Shown here: piece after piece, positions 10,790-22,239 of the stretch
Layout of the letters: each line of letters opens with the position of its first letter
Numbering within the stretch: the first letter of the stretch is position 1
NCBI GenBank assembly: GCA_002964805.2
Contig: PUDQ02000102.1
Span: 372,001-436,000 of the forward strand
Reading direction: 5' to 3'
DNA: 64,000 nucleotides
Source: Trametes villosa
Lineage: Eukaryota > Basidiomycota > Agaricomycetes > Polyporales > Polyporaceae
The notes under the pieces: generated by a model
Databases searched by the model: none
What the model was told of the DNA's origin: nothing
The model's input: only the letters and a program-made list of their open reading frames with translations
Made by a program: the position numbers and the translations under genes

Positions 10790-10861
10790 GGGCGTTTGGC
10801 ACAGTGGTAGCGCGCACGCTTTGCATGCGTGAGGTCAAGGGTTCAAACCCCTTAACGTCCA
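10790..10861 (+). tRNA. tRNA-Ala (anticodon UGC)
   Basis: An intron-less cloverleaf: acceptor stem GGGCGTT/AACGTCC plus A, D arm with GGCACAGTGGTAG, anticodon stem CACGC/GCGTG with loop TTTGCAT giving TGC (alanine), T arm AAGGG-TTCAAAC-CCCTT. Five T follow at 10863-10867 as Pol III terminator. It differs from the tRNA-Ala(CGC) at 8197-8268 mainly by paired, compensatory changes in the stems and by one anticodon base. Confidence 0.94.
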
Positions 10862-11076
10862 GCTTTTTGCTGCTTCAGTCATTCACGGCGATGTCGATGA
10901 ACGTTGAACCGCGGAGCGCAAGCATTTTCTTCAGAGCAAGCGTAGCGGAGCTCACGCCGGCGCACAGTTGTTCCCAGCTCTAACAGAACTACAGCATAGA
11001 GAACAACGTAATAGTACAAAGGCAAGGCAAGGACAGTATACCGACGTGACGCAACCGAGCACACCCAACACCGATG

Positions 11077-12290
11077 CTACTTCTCCTCGTCTCCAAAGTA
11101 CTCCTCGACCAGTGCCTTCTTCCTCAGCTCCAGCAGGAACTGCTCCATCTCTTCCCGAGTGGGCAGTTTTGGCGGCAGAAGGATCTCCGGAGACAGTACA
11201 GGGATGTATGCCGCCGTACGTGTCGCGTGCGCGAGCATCGCCGCGTCTGAGGGTGCGTCTGCCCCCGCCGCCGCCGACGTCGGCGCCTGCGCGCCGTCTT
11301 TGCGCGGACGTTTTGCGACCTCCGAAGACGCGTCTGCAGACATCTCGACGTCTCCGTCGGTGCCGCCGTCTGGGGCCTTTCGTTTGGACTCTGGTGGCGC
11401 GACTTGGCTGGCTTCGGTGAGGAGGGCGGAGAGAGATTTCACGGGACGGGGGATTGGAGGGACGGGGTCGTCTGTTGAGGAGCCGAGGACGGTCCGTATG
11501 TGTTTGTACGCGTCTTCCCACTCTGCACGTACGCCGCCAGTCATTAGCATACCCCCACGTACAACAAGATACGGGTAACACGCACCCTCCTCCTCCGCAC
11601 GCGCCTCGTACTCGAGCAGCGTCCCGTCCGCCTCGTCGAGGTCGCCGAAGTAGCCCGGGCCTTGGTTCGCGAAGCGGCGGTAGTACGCGTGCGCCTTGTT
11701 CTCCTCGTCCTCCTCCGTCTTCTTGCTCACGAAGAGCTCCTTCACGCCGGGGAGCTCCTTCGCGCGCCCGAAGTACTTGTAGCCCTTCGTGCCGGGCACC
11801 TCCTTCCCGTCGTCGTCGAGCATCGCGACGTTGCGCCGGTAGTTCGCGCCGCCGAGCGCGACGATCTGGTTCTCCCAGTGCCGCTTCTCGCGCAGGAGCC
11901 GGTTGATCTCGTCGTTCAGGTCGCGCACCTCGTAGTCCGTCAGGCCCGCTGTGCGTGGCGTCAGTCATTGCGCCAGGGGTTGGGTTTGAGGGCGAGGGCG
12001 CAGAGAAGTGGGCGCGAAGGGGGAGTGACGCACCATCCTGGATCTTGGACACCTTCCTGCTGATCTCGCGCAGGATCTCGCCGCGCCACCGCTCGCACTC
12101 GCGCAGGCTCTTGCACGCGCTCGCCATGCGCGGCCTGCGGTCGCTCCGCGTCCCCAGCCCGAGCTCGGCCGCTTGCGCCTCGCGGAAGCGGTAGAGCATG
12201 GACTGTGCCTTCTCCTCATTACGAGCCTACAAGAACGTTGGAAGCGGTAAGCGCAAAGTCAGGCGCACTTCTCAGTGGGGTGCGTACCAT
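11077..12290 (-). CDS. ISY1: Pre-mRNA-splicing factor ISY1
   Basis: ISY1 belongs to the Prp19-associated (NineTeen) complex and helps fidelity at the catalytic spliceosome in the nucleus. The coding exons on the minus strand are 12290-12288 (the ATG only), 12226-12034 and 11948-11077, giving 355 residues with consistent phases. The N-terminus is the family signature MARNEEKAQSMLYRFREAQ. It is followed by the charged region ECERWRGEILREISRKVSKI, the segment GLTDYEVRDLNDEINRL, and REKRHWENQI..LGGANY. The middle has YKYFGRAKELPGVKELF, and the C-terminus ends in an acidic/basic tail (EEYFGDEEK). A serine/alanine-rich and K/R-rich insert (SKRKAPDGG..KRPRK) probably serves nuclear import. The start codon alone forms the first coding exon, with a 61-nt intron directly after ATG. 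Confidence 0.93.
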
Positions 12291-14573
12291 TTTGTAGCAG
12301 ACGGAGCTGGGTTGAGCGACGGTAGGTGCTGGAGGTGAACGGCGTTGGACTGGAAGCGCTCCTGGCCGTCGCCCTCAAGCTGTCTGTGACCTCCTGTGAC
12401 GTCGTGACTCAGTGACACATGTCACATATTCGCGGCTCTGGCGCGCGGCGCGGGCCAGCTCGTCGTGTGTTGTCTTTCTGTAGCGGTTCATACAGTATGA
12501 AGCTTTCTGGCCTGTCTCTACCCTCAGCGATGCTGGCGACGCCTCTACCGGTGTTCTGGGCTCGCTGCTTGACCTCTCCTGTAGGGACAACGATACCGAC
12601 CAACACCCCACTGCGCGCAATAAACTCGAGCATCCTCTCGGACCGACCTGGGACGCAAGCCTAACTGCACAATAAGTGATGTATGGCCGCCTTGAAGGTG
12701 TGTGATTTGGAGGGAACTCTACCTTCTAGACATGCTGCTCCAGGGCTGCTGTACGGTATGCACCTACGCCAAGGTGTGTGGCGAGTTGTGTAACTCTTCG
12801 TCAGCCTATCCCTCTGCAGAGCTCTCTCTCCACGCCACCTCTATGGACGGACCGCATACGACACTGTGCCACCCCGCTGCGTTTTGAAACAGGTTCAGAA
12901 TGTGCCACTGGCCCTCGAGATTTGCCCCATGGACGCTGTTATGTATGCCTGCTGGCAACGCAACAGCTTCTAACTCTTCCCGTGGCTGCATAAACGGGAT
13001 CTGCGACATCATCCGGTTGGGCAACCAGGTGTGCATGCCTTTCTTCCGCTGTCGTGGGCGTGCGCTGGGTGGCACAGGCAATCTTCGTCGGGCGTGGGTA
13101 ACCGGTGCCCCTCAAGATCCTTCAGTTCATCTACTCGTGCATCGGGTGGCACGGCGCAGCCCGTCGATCGTCGTACTGTAAGTCATCCTTTCGGCGAGAG
13201 GCACGTCTGCAGGCGGGGGTGTTCGCTGGGGACCTCGATGCATGTGTGGGATATGAGTGGCACAGTCGATTCTGGCCCAGGCATTGCGCGGGGTCAATGT
13301 CGCATCTTGTCGCTGCTCGCAGACGTTACAGTTGTACACGCCACAAGATTAATACATTGATTTCACAAGTCAGTACTTAGGCCTCCTAACCAAAGGCGTC
13401 CAGTCAACTCGCATGAAGTGGCGTTCTTGAGACGAGTAGAACAAACCGAAGCTTCGAGTGACGCAGCAGACAAGAAATGTCCATGGAAGGACCGGAAGGT
13501 GCGGGGGAGGCGTTCTCGGTTCCGTTGCGGTCGATCCCTCCCCGCGACCTGGGATCTGTCGTCGACAACTGAACATCTCCTCCAGCCCGGAACTTACCCG
13601 ATCGAACTGAGCTCACAGCGCACTGACGCAAGCTCCGTGAAGAGGTCCAGCCGAGATCAATCTCAAGGTCAATGGTCATGACGTGAAATCATCATCGACC
13701 AGCATCGACCTCGGTCATTTGCGATATGTGCAGACGCCCATGACGCTGACCCAAGGATGTGGTTTCGACCGATCGCGCCATCGGTCAGGAGGATCTGAGA
13801 TCGATCGATGAGCCGAAGCGACCCAAGGCGTCTGCCAGATCGATCAATTTGGCGCCGGTGCCGCTGCCAGAGGATCGCTCGAGCCTCGCGAGAACGCGTC
13901 CGAGTCCCCCTCGTACTTGCTCGCTCAGCGTTCACTCAGCTTCCACTTGCATGCAGAGTCTGTCTGGCACTAGCCCCGCGTTGCCGCTCGTCGAACCCGC
14001 CGCACTCTCCAACATCCGTGGCGGACGATGTCGCAACGGCTGAACCTTCCCCCGCGGCCCACTCAACCTGGCCCTCGACCGCAACGCTGCCGCTGACCAC
14101 CGCCCGCGGAGTCGTGCTCGAGCCACGTATCGACCAGTCGGCCTGCGAGCCTGCTTCTCTCAGACACCACAAAGGAAACTTGTGGGGCTTCCTACCCTTA
14201 AGGAGTGCTTGGGTCGGGGAAAGGGTAGCTAGGGTATGTGCTTAGGACTCTACGCGCGTTTCCAGGCGCGGGCCAGTCGGGCAACGGCAACACGCCTCGT
14301 CACCTCTACCTGGCGAATACAGGTGACCAAGCGGCTCGGTACCCTCCGTATGTTCCGCAGAACATGTACCGTAGAACGCCTGCGCCAGTGGACCGGACTT
14401 TCGACCTTGCAGCAAGACTGCCTTGCTCTCGTGTTCTCAGTGGCACACGCAACGATTCAGCTGAACATGCATTCAATGAATGATTCACCCCTCCCCCCGC
14501 CTTTGTGAGTTCCCACCTTTCTCTAGGTCCAGTGGCACGCATATATGAAGTGCTGCAATGTATAAGAGCCCCT
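12291..14573. other. Region of about 2.3 kb without a confident gene
   Basis: It holds the ISY1 promoter and whatever controls the plus-strand gene starting near 14.6 kb. Short open frames such as the minus frame at 12409-12633 show no known motif. GATC-rich short inverted repeats occur around 13690-13850 (for example GATCGATCGATGAG). A decayed gene is possible but I cannot support one. Confidence 0.45.
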
Positions 14574-16051
14574 ATGTCTCTCCGATCCACGGCCCAAACC
14601 ACCATCGATCGCACCCGCACGCCGGCAAATCCCCTCTCACGTAAAACAGTCTTCTCGCTTCAACAGAACACGCGTTGCTCCTTCATCGTCTACACCGCGA
14701 TCGCCCACGGTCGCCTTCGCCCATCGTCTTCTCGACGCCATTCACCTGCCTCGCAAGACCGACAACGGGCCCTCCCGCCCACCCGTCCGCTTTGGTGATG
14801 CCGGCAACGCGCCTGGGGTGTCCAGGTTCAGGCTCAGCAGCCTCGCATCTAGGCCTGACGATCTAGAGATCAGCATCGTGAGTCCCCCGACCCGCACATC
14901 TGTCGCACTCGTACTCAGTGCCCATCGCACGTATCTACAGGATCGAGAGAACCGCACCACCGCCGTGACCCTCATCTACCGCCACGGCCCCGATGGCGCC
15001 CCGTTACCCGGGCTTACCGCGTCGTACGTCCCCCACTATCCTCTCTGTAACCTTTTATCCTTACAGTCGTTCGCATTTTAGTACCGAGGATACACGCCGT
15101 AGCCGCCGCACGCTCCCCATCCCGCGCAACCTCCGGTCCGTTAACGACGCCGCCGCGCCTGCTAGCCTCGCCCGCCAGCGCGACCGGAGCGCGTCCCCAT
15201 GCCCCCGCGGCTGCGCCGATCGCGGCAGCATGACCCGCGACCGCCGCGGCCGCCCGTCAACACCTGTCGCGCGCACCGTCGACGATAGCAAGGACGAGCC
15301 CCGCATGGTATCGCCCCGCGACCACCGCGGACGCCCGACGAGTCCGACGCCCATCGCGCGCTCAACCACCGACGGCGGCAAGGACGAGTCCCGCATGGCG
15401 TCGCCCGCGCGGCCCAAGGGGCCCGTCGCCGCGTCGTCAAGCTCTTCTGTCAAGCCTACCCCGCCGGCGACGCCGCAGCCCGGGACGCCCGGGCGCCCGA
15501 ATGCGACCGCTTCACGACCACCCACAGCGCGTCAGGTCGACGGCCCCGCGGTGGTGAAGACCGAACAGGACGCCCTCGAGTTCAAGAAGTACGTGCCTCC
15601 CCCTCTCCCCCTCCCGCTATGTCGTTGACTGGGCCGCAGGGCGCAGGAGCGGCTGCACCCACACAAGCACTGGCACAAGATCCGGAAGCTCTCGCGGTAC
15701 ACGACGTGGTACGGCCCGACGGAGGCGCCGCGCGCGTTGCGCGCGCCGCCCTCGCTCCTCAAGCCGAAGCGCAACTACCTCTACGTGCACCTCTTCAACG
15801 GCCGCCGCCAGAAGCAGATCTGGCTGTTTGCTGGGCCGCGCCGCTCGCGTCTCTCCGCCGAGGGCGCAGAAGGGGATGCCGAGGCGGAGGCGGGCTGGCA
15901 GGTCGTGTACCCGGGATACGCGCACCCGGACCTGGAGGGGTACGTGCTGCATGTGCGCGACGACGGGAAGCCGAACTGGGTGAAGGAGAAGTCGGCGCAG
16001 ACGTACGCGGGCGGGAAGAGGACGCGCGAGCGGATGGCGCGTGCGTGCTGA
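14574..16051 (+). CDS. Orphan family member A: disordered N-terminus plus C-terminal W-HP-YVLH-WVK domain
   Basis: I do not recognise this gene. Well-supported exons are 15067-15588 and 15640-16051, joined at FKK|AQERL; an exon ending at 15023 (LTAS) fits in phase. Further upstream the frame is open but the true ATG is unclear; 14574 is a candidate only. The N-terminal 200 or more residues are low in hydrophobicity and rich in Ser, Pro, Arg and Thr, with two imperfect repeats (PRMVSPRDHRGRP and SRMASPARPKGP). The C-terminal 135 residues look folded: HKHWHKIRKLSRY, KRNYLYVHLFNGRRQKQIWLF, then W-QVVYPG-HP-L-GYVLHVRDDG-PNWVKE and QTYAGGKR. The same C-terminal block occurs in the genes at 17614-18844 and 22240-22509. 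There is no signal peptide or membrane segment. Confidence 0.55.
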
Positions 16052-17613
16052 GCGCGCTATATCATGTCGATCCCGTGTCTGAGTATGGAGTCGCGACCAA
16101 GCTTCCGCGTTCCCTATACATATGCCTGTATGCATTACATATGTACATGCCACTCCGCTGCCCGGGTCCTCTGAAATTCTGAAGATCACTGTATGTGCCC
16201 AAATATGCTGGACGTCTGCATTTTGTGCACGCAATGCTGGTGATGATTGACTCACGGCTTGCATCGCGGGTTCTGCAGTTCGAAATTGTCTTGACCGCCT
16301 TGACTTCATGCGGATTTCGGCGCTTCTCCTCCTTGTCCCTGTCTATCATGATTCTGGTTCCTCATACACTGCAATATGACCCCCTCCGAGCTGCCACATC
16401 CCAACGTATCTCTCGCGCGGAGCTCAGTGACCCTGTGCGCGTCATCTCCGCGCACCTCATCCCGGGGGACCTCAGAGCGCTAACAATATTGCATCTTCCT
16501 TGCATCTCCCCGTCCAACTCCAGGCAGCCAATCCTCTTCCCGCTTACGGACAAGAATTTCGCGGATTGCTTAGACGAAGTCATGCCAGGCCTGAATGCAT
16601 CGCTTAATCCCGCAATCTCCTGAGAGCTCGAGCGCCAGCTTCTCGACAAGGGAACATCGAGCCTGCGACGTGCGGCCGCGGTCTTCCTGCCATGAATGCT
16701 CAGATGCTGCAGCATTTTGGGAAGCGGAAATGCTAAAGAGTTTGTCAGCATGACCGCTAGATCCGCCAGATCCCATTCCCATGGATCGATCCATCGAGAC
16801 GCCTTATGATGATGTTCTGCGTGGTAGCGACTCGTCCAGGTATGTTTAGCTCTCGTAGTCTCGGGGTCACCCTGCTTACCGTAACCACACAGCCGTGCTT
16901 ACGCCCATTGATGCTTTCATAATCATCCCAGGGCTGCGCTGCCGCATCCAACATAGTCCCGGTTCGCGCCGTTGCGCTCGATGGCAATTCGTATCGACCA
17001 TACGGCCATGACCTGCCTCCGCGCTACGCCTGCGAACCCACGGTGCACGATGGACGCAGCGGTGCTTACGGCAGCATCCTTGGCTCCATCGCCGCGCCCT
17101 CGAGTCACTCGATGCAAGCGTCCAAGGCTGTTCGCTCGAATTTCGTATCTTGACTAGTGCTGCCCACGCCACCCCACGCGCAGGATCTACAGGCGGCATG
17201 AGGCATCTCGCGTCAAGGACAAGGGCGCCGCCCACAAAGTAGGAGACCGCACGGATGCCTCGCCGAGTGGCATATTGAACACACGTGTCTACGAGGACAA
17301 AGGCGCGAAGCTCGACATATCGCGCGGGCCGTTAATCGACTTGCTCTGAAAGTCGCTAGCATGGCGGAAGCTGATGGGAGACAATTGCCTTTGAGCCTCA
17401 GCACTCACACCTGCTCAACATTGCAGATGTGCGGGCGTTCGGAGAGATCATACTTAGCATGGAAACACCAGCATTCCAGCGAGCTCGCAGGGAGCAGAAG
17501 GTATTTAATGCTCTGAGGTCTTCCGGTGCATCTCCCCAACCCTCGCTGCCATCAGCGTGCCGCCACCGATCTACTACCAGCGTCGTGCGTCTGCGTTGCC
17601 CCCCAACATCACT
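16052..17613. other. Intergenic, possible 5' exon of the next gene
   Basis: No confident gene. The plus frame at 16195-16623 is 142 codons but has no domain. An upstream exon of the next gene may lie near 17459-17500 (METPAFQRARREQK), but I could not join it cleanly. Confidence 0.4.
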
Positions 17614-18844
17614 ATGAACATGTGGCAGTGCGAGTATCCGAACACCTTCCTGACGGCATACCCCTCGTTTGTGTCCCCGCCGACCATTAGCACCAACAAC
17701 ACCGAGAGCCAGCCTCCTGTGAGTACATCCCCGGCATCCTAACTACGCACGCACACAATCACCCTGACATTCCCTAAGCTCCAATATTCTCAGCTGGCCA
17801 CGGCTTTCCTAAACCCCGGCACTGCTACCCAGGGAGCGCAGCCGCCTATTTTCTTGTGGGCCACCCGTCCTCTTTGGATGCGTGCACTATTACTCACTCC
17901 CGTTGACTCTGCATCTCCAGCGCAATCCCTGCGGGCACCCAACCTTTCAGTTTCACCTATCAGCCTCTCCTACCAGTGCCGCCACCAGCAAACGCACTGA
18001 CCGGGACCGGGACTAGTCTGCCCTCCGCGAACAACCCGCGTCAAGAGCACACACTCCCGCGGGGGCACCCAGACTCGTCAAGAGATCCCGGTGGGGAAGG
18101 TCATCGTACCGCCGGCGACGCCTCGCCATCGCAACGTCCGCCATCGCCCACCACCAGCGTGCGCAGCGGCGTTAGCTATGCCGCCGCACCCCCGAGCCCC
18201 ACGGGACCGCGTCCCGCAACGAGCGACCCTCCGCGCAGCCCGACGTTCGATGAGACGAGCGCTGAGAGTCAAGTTCCTGAAGCACCCTCACAACCCACGC
18301 CCTCGCGCGCACGGTCCCAGTCCAACGCCAGCAGCCCCGACGAGCGGCCTCTTCCATTGCCGGGGTAGGCCTCGCCTGGCTGTCTCCATTATAACAGCGC
18401 ACTGAAGCCATTCTCACCTCCAGCAAGACAATCTACCGCAAACAGCTCGAAACGCACAAGATATACGGCGTCGACGACGAGTACACAGAGTGGTACTGGT
18501 CGCACGGAGACCGCAAGCGCGGCGTGCCCCCAATGGCCATCCGCAACCTCGTCACACGCCGCGACCCCACCGGGCTACTGCACGTCCATCGCTATCCACG
18601 TGGCGTGCAGGCGTGGATGTGGGTATGCGTACGTGCAGCCGCCGGCTCCGATGGCGTACGGCCGGAGGGCCCGCGCCTGAAGGAGTGGGTGCCCGTGCAC
18701 CCGGGCGACAGACATCCGCGGCTGCGGGAGTATGTGCTGCACTTCCTCGATGACGAGACGCCACGCTGGGTGAAGGCGAACACGGCCGCTGGGTATGCGG
18801 CGAACAGAAGGAGACGGGCACGCAAATCCGCTGCGGCGGAGTGA
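17614..18844 (+). CDS. Orphan family member B: Pro/Ser-rich N-terminus plus C-terminal W-HP-YVLH-WVK domain
   Basis: I do not recognise this gene. Exons 17614-17718, 17794-17855, 17921-18364 and 18424-18844 give 343 residues with matching phases; an additional 5' exon is possible because the frame stays open upstream of the ATG. The first 60 residues are Pro/Tyr/Phe-rich (QPLLPVPPPANAL), then comes a long Ser/Pro/Thr/Arg-rich disordered stretch (PSPTTSVRSGVS, SRARSQSNASSPDERPLP). The C-terminal 140 residues match member A: TEWYWSHGDRKRG, VQAWMWVCVRAA, LKEWVPVHPGDRHP-LREYVLHFLDDETP-WVKA, and a basic tail (NRRRRARKS). The conserved Trp, HP, YVLH, DD and WVK positions argue for a real folded domain. 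No secretion signal is seen. The gene is followed after about 0.8 kb by the deaminase-like gene in the same direction. Confidence 0.6.
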
Positions 18845-19683
18845 ATGCGAGGAGGGAATGGGCAAGCGCACAGGCCGCTGGGTGCTCGCGATCAGTCAGG
18901 TAAGACAAATGTGCACGTTAATCAGTCTGCGATCTGACACTCACCTTCTAATGGCTGGCATACACAGAAGTAGTCATGTTCATTATCATCGTGCCGAATC
19001 ATCAGTCAAGACATTCCTAGGGTTTCAAGCAGTGTTAATAATGAGATATTCCACCACACTCCCTTTTTACTTGCGGGGCAGACCCATTGTATCTGGTGGC
19101 ATTAAGTAGCCGTGGGCCAAAAGGCTCTCCAGAATTTGACAAACTTGCGGGCAGGTGGGGTGCTGAGGAGGGCGTCCTTCCCGCGCGTCTACATACGTAC
19201 GTTCGAACTGCGGCCAGCACGAGACGCGCATGTCTCTGGCCTCGACATCGTTCTTCTCCACCGCGCTGTCCGTTCAGTCGCTCGTTTACCCTCTACGGCT
19301 GGTCCTAAGACTGGCGCAAAGCATAGCATGCCGTGTTCGCCGTCAGAAGAGAGTCAAGGAGGCCTGGCAAAGCCCGACAATGTTCTGATATGATGATGCA
19401 GCGCCGGCAAGGTTCGAAGCACGGCGGCGCGGTGCAATATATGTAGGTAGTACGACATACAGCAAGTCGCAACTTCGTTCAATAATCTCATACTTGTATC
19501 CTTCAGGTGCTCCACATGCGTGTCGATCAAGCAACTGCAGAGTTGGTATTCCCGCGCTCTCCCTGCACTCGCTCAGAGTCATACACGGCCGTGACTCATT
19601 CTGTCCGATTGCGACTTCATTGCCTGGAAATCGACCAGATCTCTCTTGTCTGCGCTTGCTTTTGATCGTCCTCAAACGCCGAC
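18845..19683. other. Intergenic with one copy of a dispersed repeat
   Basis: About 840 bp holding the promoter of the deaminase-like gene. The only structure noted is the repeat at about 19245-19400 (separate entry) and a short AT-rich stretch, CAATATATG, near 19435. Confidence 0.5.
19245..19400 (+). repeat. Dispersed repeat R3, copy 1
   Basis: About 150 bp that match the reverse complement of 38230-38390. Shared blocks include CGGCTGGTCC, GCATAGCATG, TTCGCCGTCA and AAGAGAGT. The translated frames of both copies also agree (VARLPSTAGP, then HSM..SPS-ES). It is probably a fragment of a mobile element or of a decayed gene family; no ends or target-site duplication could be fixed. Confidence 0.65.
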
Positions 19684-21901
19684 ATGACCGCCACAGAGGA
19701 TCCACCCCAGCCTACGTCGTCCGGTGACTCGGGCTTCGCGCCGCCCCCATGGAAGAATCTGACCGCGGATATGGTCTTCAAAGGCACCTCGCCTGAAGAG
19801 CTACGTCGAGACATTGCTCTGCTCTCTATAGCCACCTCTCAGTCTGAGGATGGCGAGCTTACCCTGGCTATCCCCCGCGACACATCTCCGAACAACCAGG
19901 GCCTGTTCGCTTTCTTCGGCCGTATATCTACGCTTCTCTCTACCGGCAGCAAGTGGGACGCCACCGCTGCCCCAGTCACTGCGATTACCGGACATGTCGA
20001 GCCCAATGGCTACGTCTCTATTGTCTGCTCTAGCAACGAGAGAGCGTCGTCAGATGGCACCAATCCGACACGGCCTATGATCAGTGAGGTGACCGTGGAT
20101 TATCAGAGAGGGCAACGATTGGTAGAGGAATGGCATCGGGCGACTTCTGAGTACGTTCGCCCTATGAGACGTATCATATGCTCGAAACTGACGTGGTGTT
20201 AGGGAGAAGACATTCGACGAGCATCTGCGCGAGGTGACCTCCATCGTGGCCTATGCCCTCCGGATGACCCCGCAGGAGCGGACCGCCGATCCGAGTCACT
20301 GGTTCATAGCTCTGGACTTGTTTTTTGTACGCCGCGCACACCGGAAGCTTGCCGCCCGCGTCGACATGCTGTGTCAGGACAAACTATGGAGGTATCCTCC
20401 CCTGCAGGCTCTGCGCCTGCCCTTGATTTGTAGGAGAAAAGATCGGCCCAGTTTCGAAGCAGCGGTCACTCTCATGCGATCACCGCTCCTCCCAGACTTC
20501 GCATCCTGGCTGGCCGCAGAGCATGGCATTACACCGAGAGACCCCGCGACACCGCACGTCTTCCCGATCACGGACAACAACGCCTTGAAGTGGGTGGATG
20601 TCTTGGAGGCCCTTCTACGGGACCTGAAGAGCCTCCTCCTCGGCGGCCAGACTCCTCTGCGTAACATAGGACTGCCGACCGTGGACCAGACCGTGGAGAT
20701 CCTCATCAAGCTCATGTACCTCGATCTTCTACTGCGGTCGGACCTTTTCAAACGGTTCGACGAGCTCGGTGGAGGTGCCTTCTGCCTTCAAGTGCAGCGT
20801 CCAAAAGAGGAAGATGGTAAGTCATTCAAATCGTGAGCGAATCACAACTACTAATGGCATGTCGAACAGTAGAGGCCCAGGATTTCCATGACGACGCAGG
20901 TGAAGACTAACACAAGCCTGTCGCGTGGTGTTCTATACTAACAGTACTATATGCAGCGTCTCTTCATGTTGGTGGCATCGTCAATGAAGGGATGGCCGCC
21001 TGCGTTTGTCGATACCTCCAGACTATCACAGCGTGGCTCGCCGCCCGGAGACAGCTAGAGCACTTTAAAGGGACTGTGCGCTCCCTCAACGTCTACCATC
21101 TCAGAACCATCCCCAATCCCGTGATAACCCCGGAATTCGTCAACAGCTTCGTCGAGGCGTACACGCAGCAGTTAAAGTCGCTTTACTCCCGTTATCCCGC
21201 CCACGCCGACGCGTACACACAATTCGCCACGAATACACTGGTCGGGAGGGGGATTGTCAGTGAAAACCCGACGCCTTCTCCTTCGGAACTGCAAGAGCTC
21301 TGTAGAAAGCTGCGCTACCGGATGGTAGTGCACGCAGAGGCTCCTCTAATGGAGCTGGCATATTCCCGCGGCAGCGGGGTGTCCGAGAAGTTGATGGATG
21401 GTCGAATTCCAGATGACATCTTCCCGGTCAGTCGCCGTCATTGCTATACAACGTTTGCTCACATATGTTTCAGATCCAAGGAGAGATGGTCATCGGCACC
21501 GGCAAGAAATGCTGCAGATGCTGCGACATGCTCTCGGAAGAACTCGTCTCTCTGCGGCAGGCCCAGGTGGCCTTCGTCCTACCGGGAACCCATGCGACCA
21601 TCTTTCCCTGGTTCCCACCCCTGTTTGGCATACCGACGTCCGTCCTGGTGAACATCAGGTCTTCGCTTTTCAGAGTCTTCAACCGCGAAGTCCACGATCG
21701 CTGGTCAAATAACCAGCCATCCCCTGTGGAAGGTGATAGCGAGCTTTTCGAAGTTCCCAACGTCGAAGATATCCTTGAGTGAGTACCCTGCTACTCCCAA
21801 GGCGTCCGGAACTGACCGGCTCTCGCACGCACTTCAGCGCAATAGGAGCGGGAGATCCACCGTACAATCTTCAGACACGAAGCCTTTTCTCAGACCAGTA
21901 G
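19684..21901 (+). CDS. Deaminase-like protein (OTT_1508-type C-terminal domain)
   Basis: Six exons (19684-20150, 20203-20816, 20870-20899, 20957-21426, 21474-21778, 21838-21901) give 649 residues; all phases fit, and the last intron avoids the apparent stop at 21780. The first 480 residues are a helical, domain-less region of the kind found in Agaricomycete hypothetical proteins (for example VFPITDNNALKWVDVLEALL). Near residue 496 is MVVHAEAPLMELAY, and near 540 is GTGKKCCRCCDML, followed by VLPGTHATIFPWFPP. An HAE motif followed by CxxC is the zinc site of the cytidine-deaminase-like superfamily; the CCRCC context and the GTH..FPW tail match the OTT_1508-like deaminases expanded in basidiomycetes. 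The predicted reaction is zinc-dependent deamination of a nucleobase in an unknown substrate. Exon 3 is only 30 nt. No signal peptide was seen. Confidence 0.72.
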
Positions 21902-22239
21902 GACACCCGCGTAGACGTTTGGCTATAGGGGAATGCGGCGACGGGCTTGTCTGTCATACACGGCGGCGGAGCAATATCAATTGTGTAGCCGCTGGACTCG
22001 GAGTACTAGAGTTGTGGGCAAGGACGACCATGGACGCTGCCCGTGGAGACCCTCTGTGTGCGACCGACTCTCGGTTCAGAGCACTCCGGATCCTCCTCCC
22101 TCCACCTACAACGTCCATGCCAACGGTACGAGCCTGCCCCCTGAAGCGAAACCATTGCCTCGCTGCGCGGCGTTGCAGGCCGCGCTCACGTCGGGCGGTC
22201 GCGCGCTGGCATCGGGTCCGCCACTGCGCATAAGTACAG
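21902..22239. other. Intergenic
   Basis: About 340 bp between the deaminase-like gene and relic C. An open frame (Pro-rich, STPDPPPSTYNVHANGTS) may be a remnant of the N-terminal part of the relic, but it is too weak to annotate. Confidence 0.35.

Noticed and set aside
12409..12633. Minus-strand 74-codon frame with protein-like text
   Set aside because: It lies in the ISY1 promoter, has no recognisable motif and cannot be linked to other exons.
16195..16623. 142-codon plus frame containing FPLTDKN, faintly like FPITDNN in the deaminase-like gene
   Set aside because: The resemblance is limited to about five residues and the remainder does not align.
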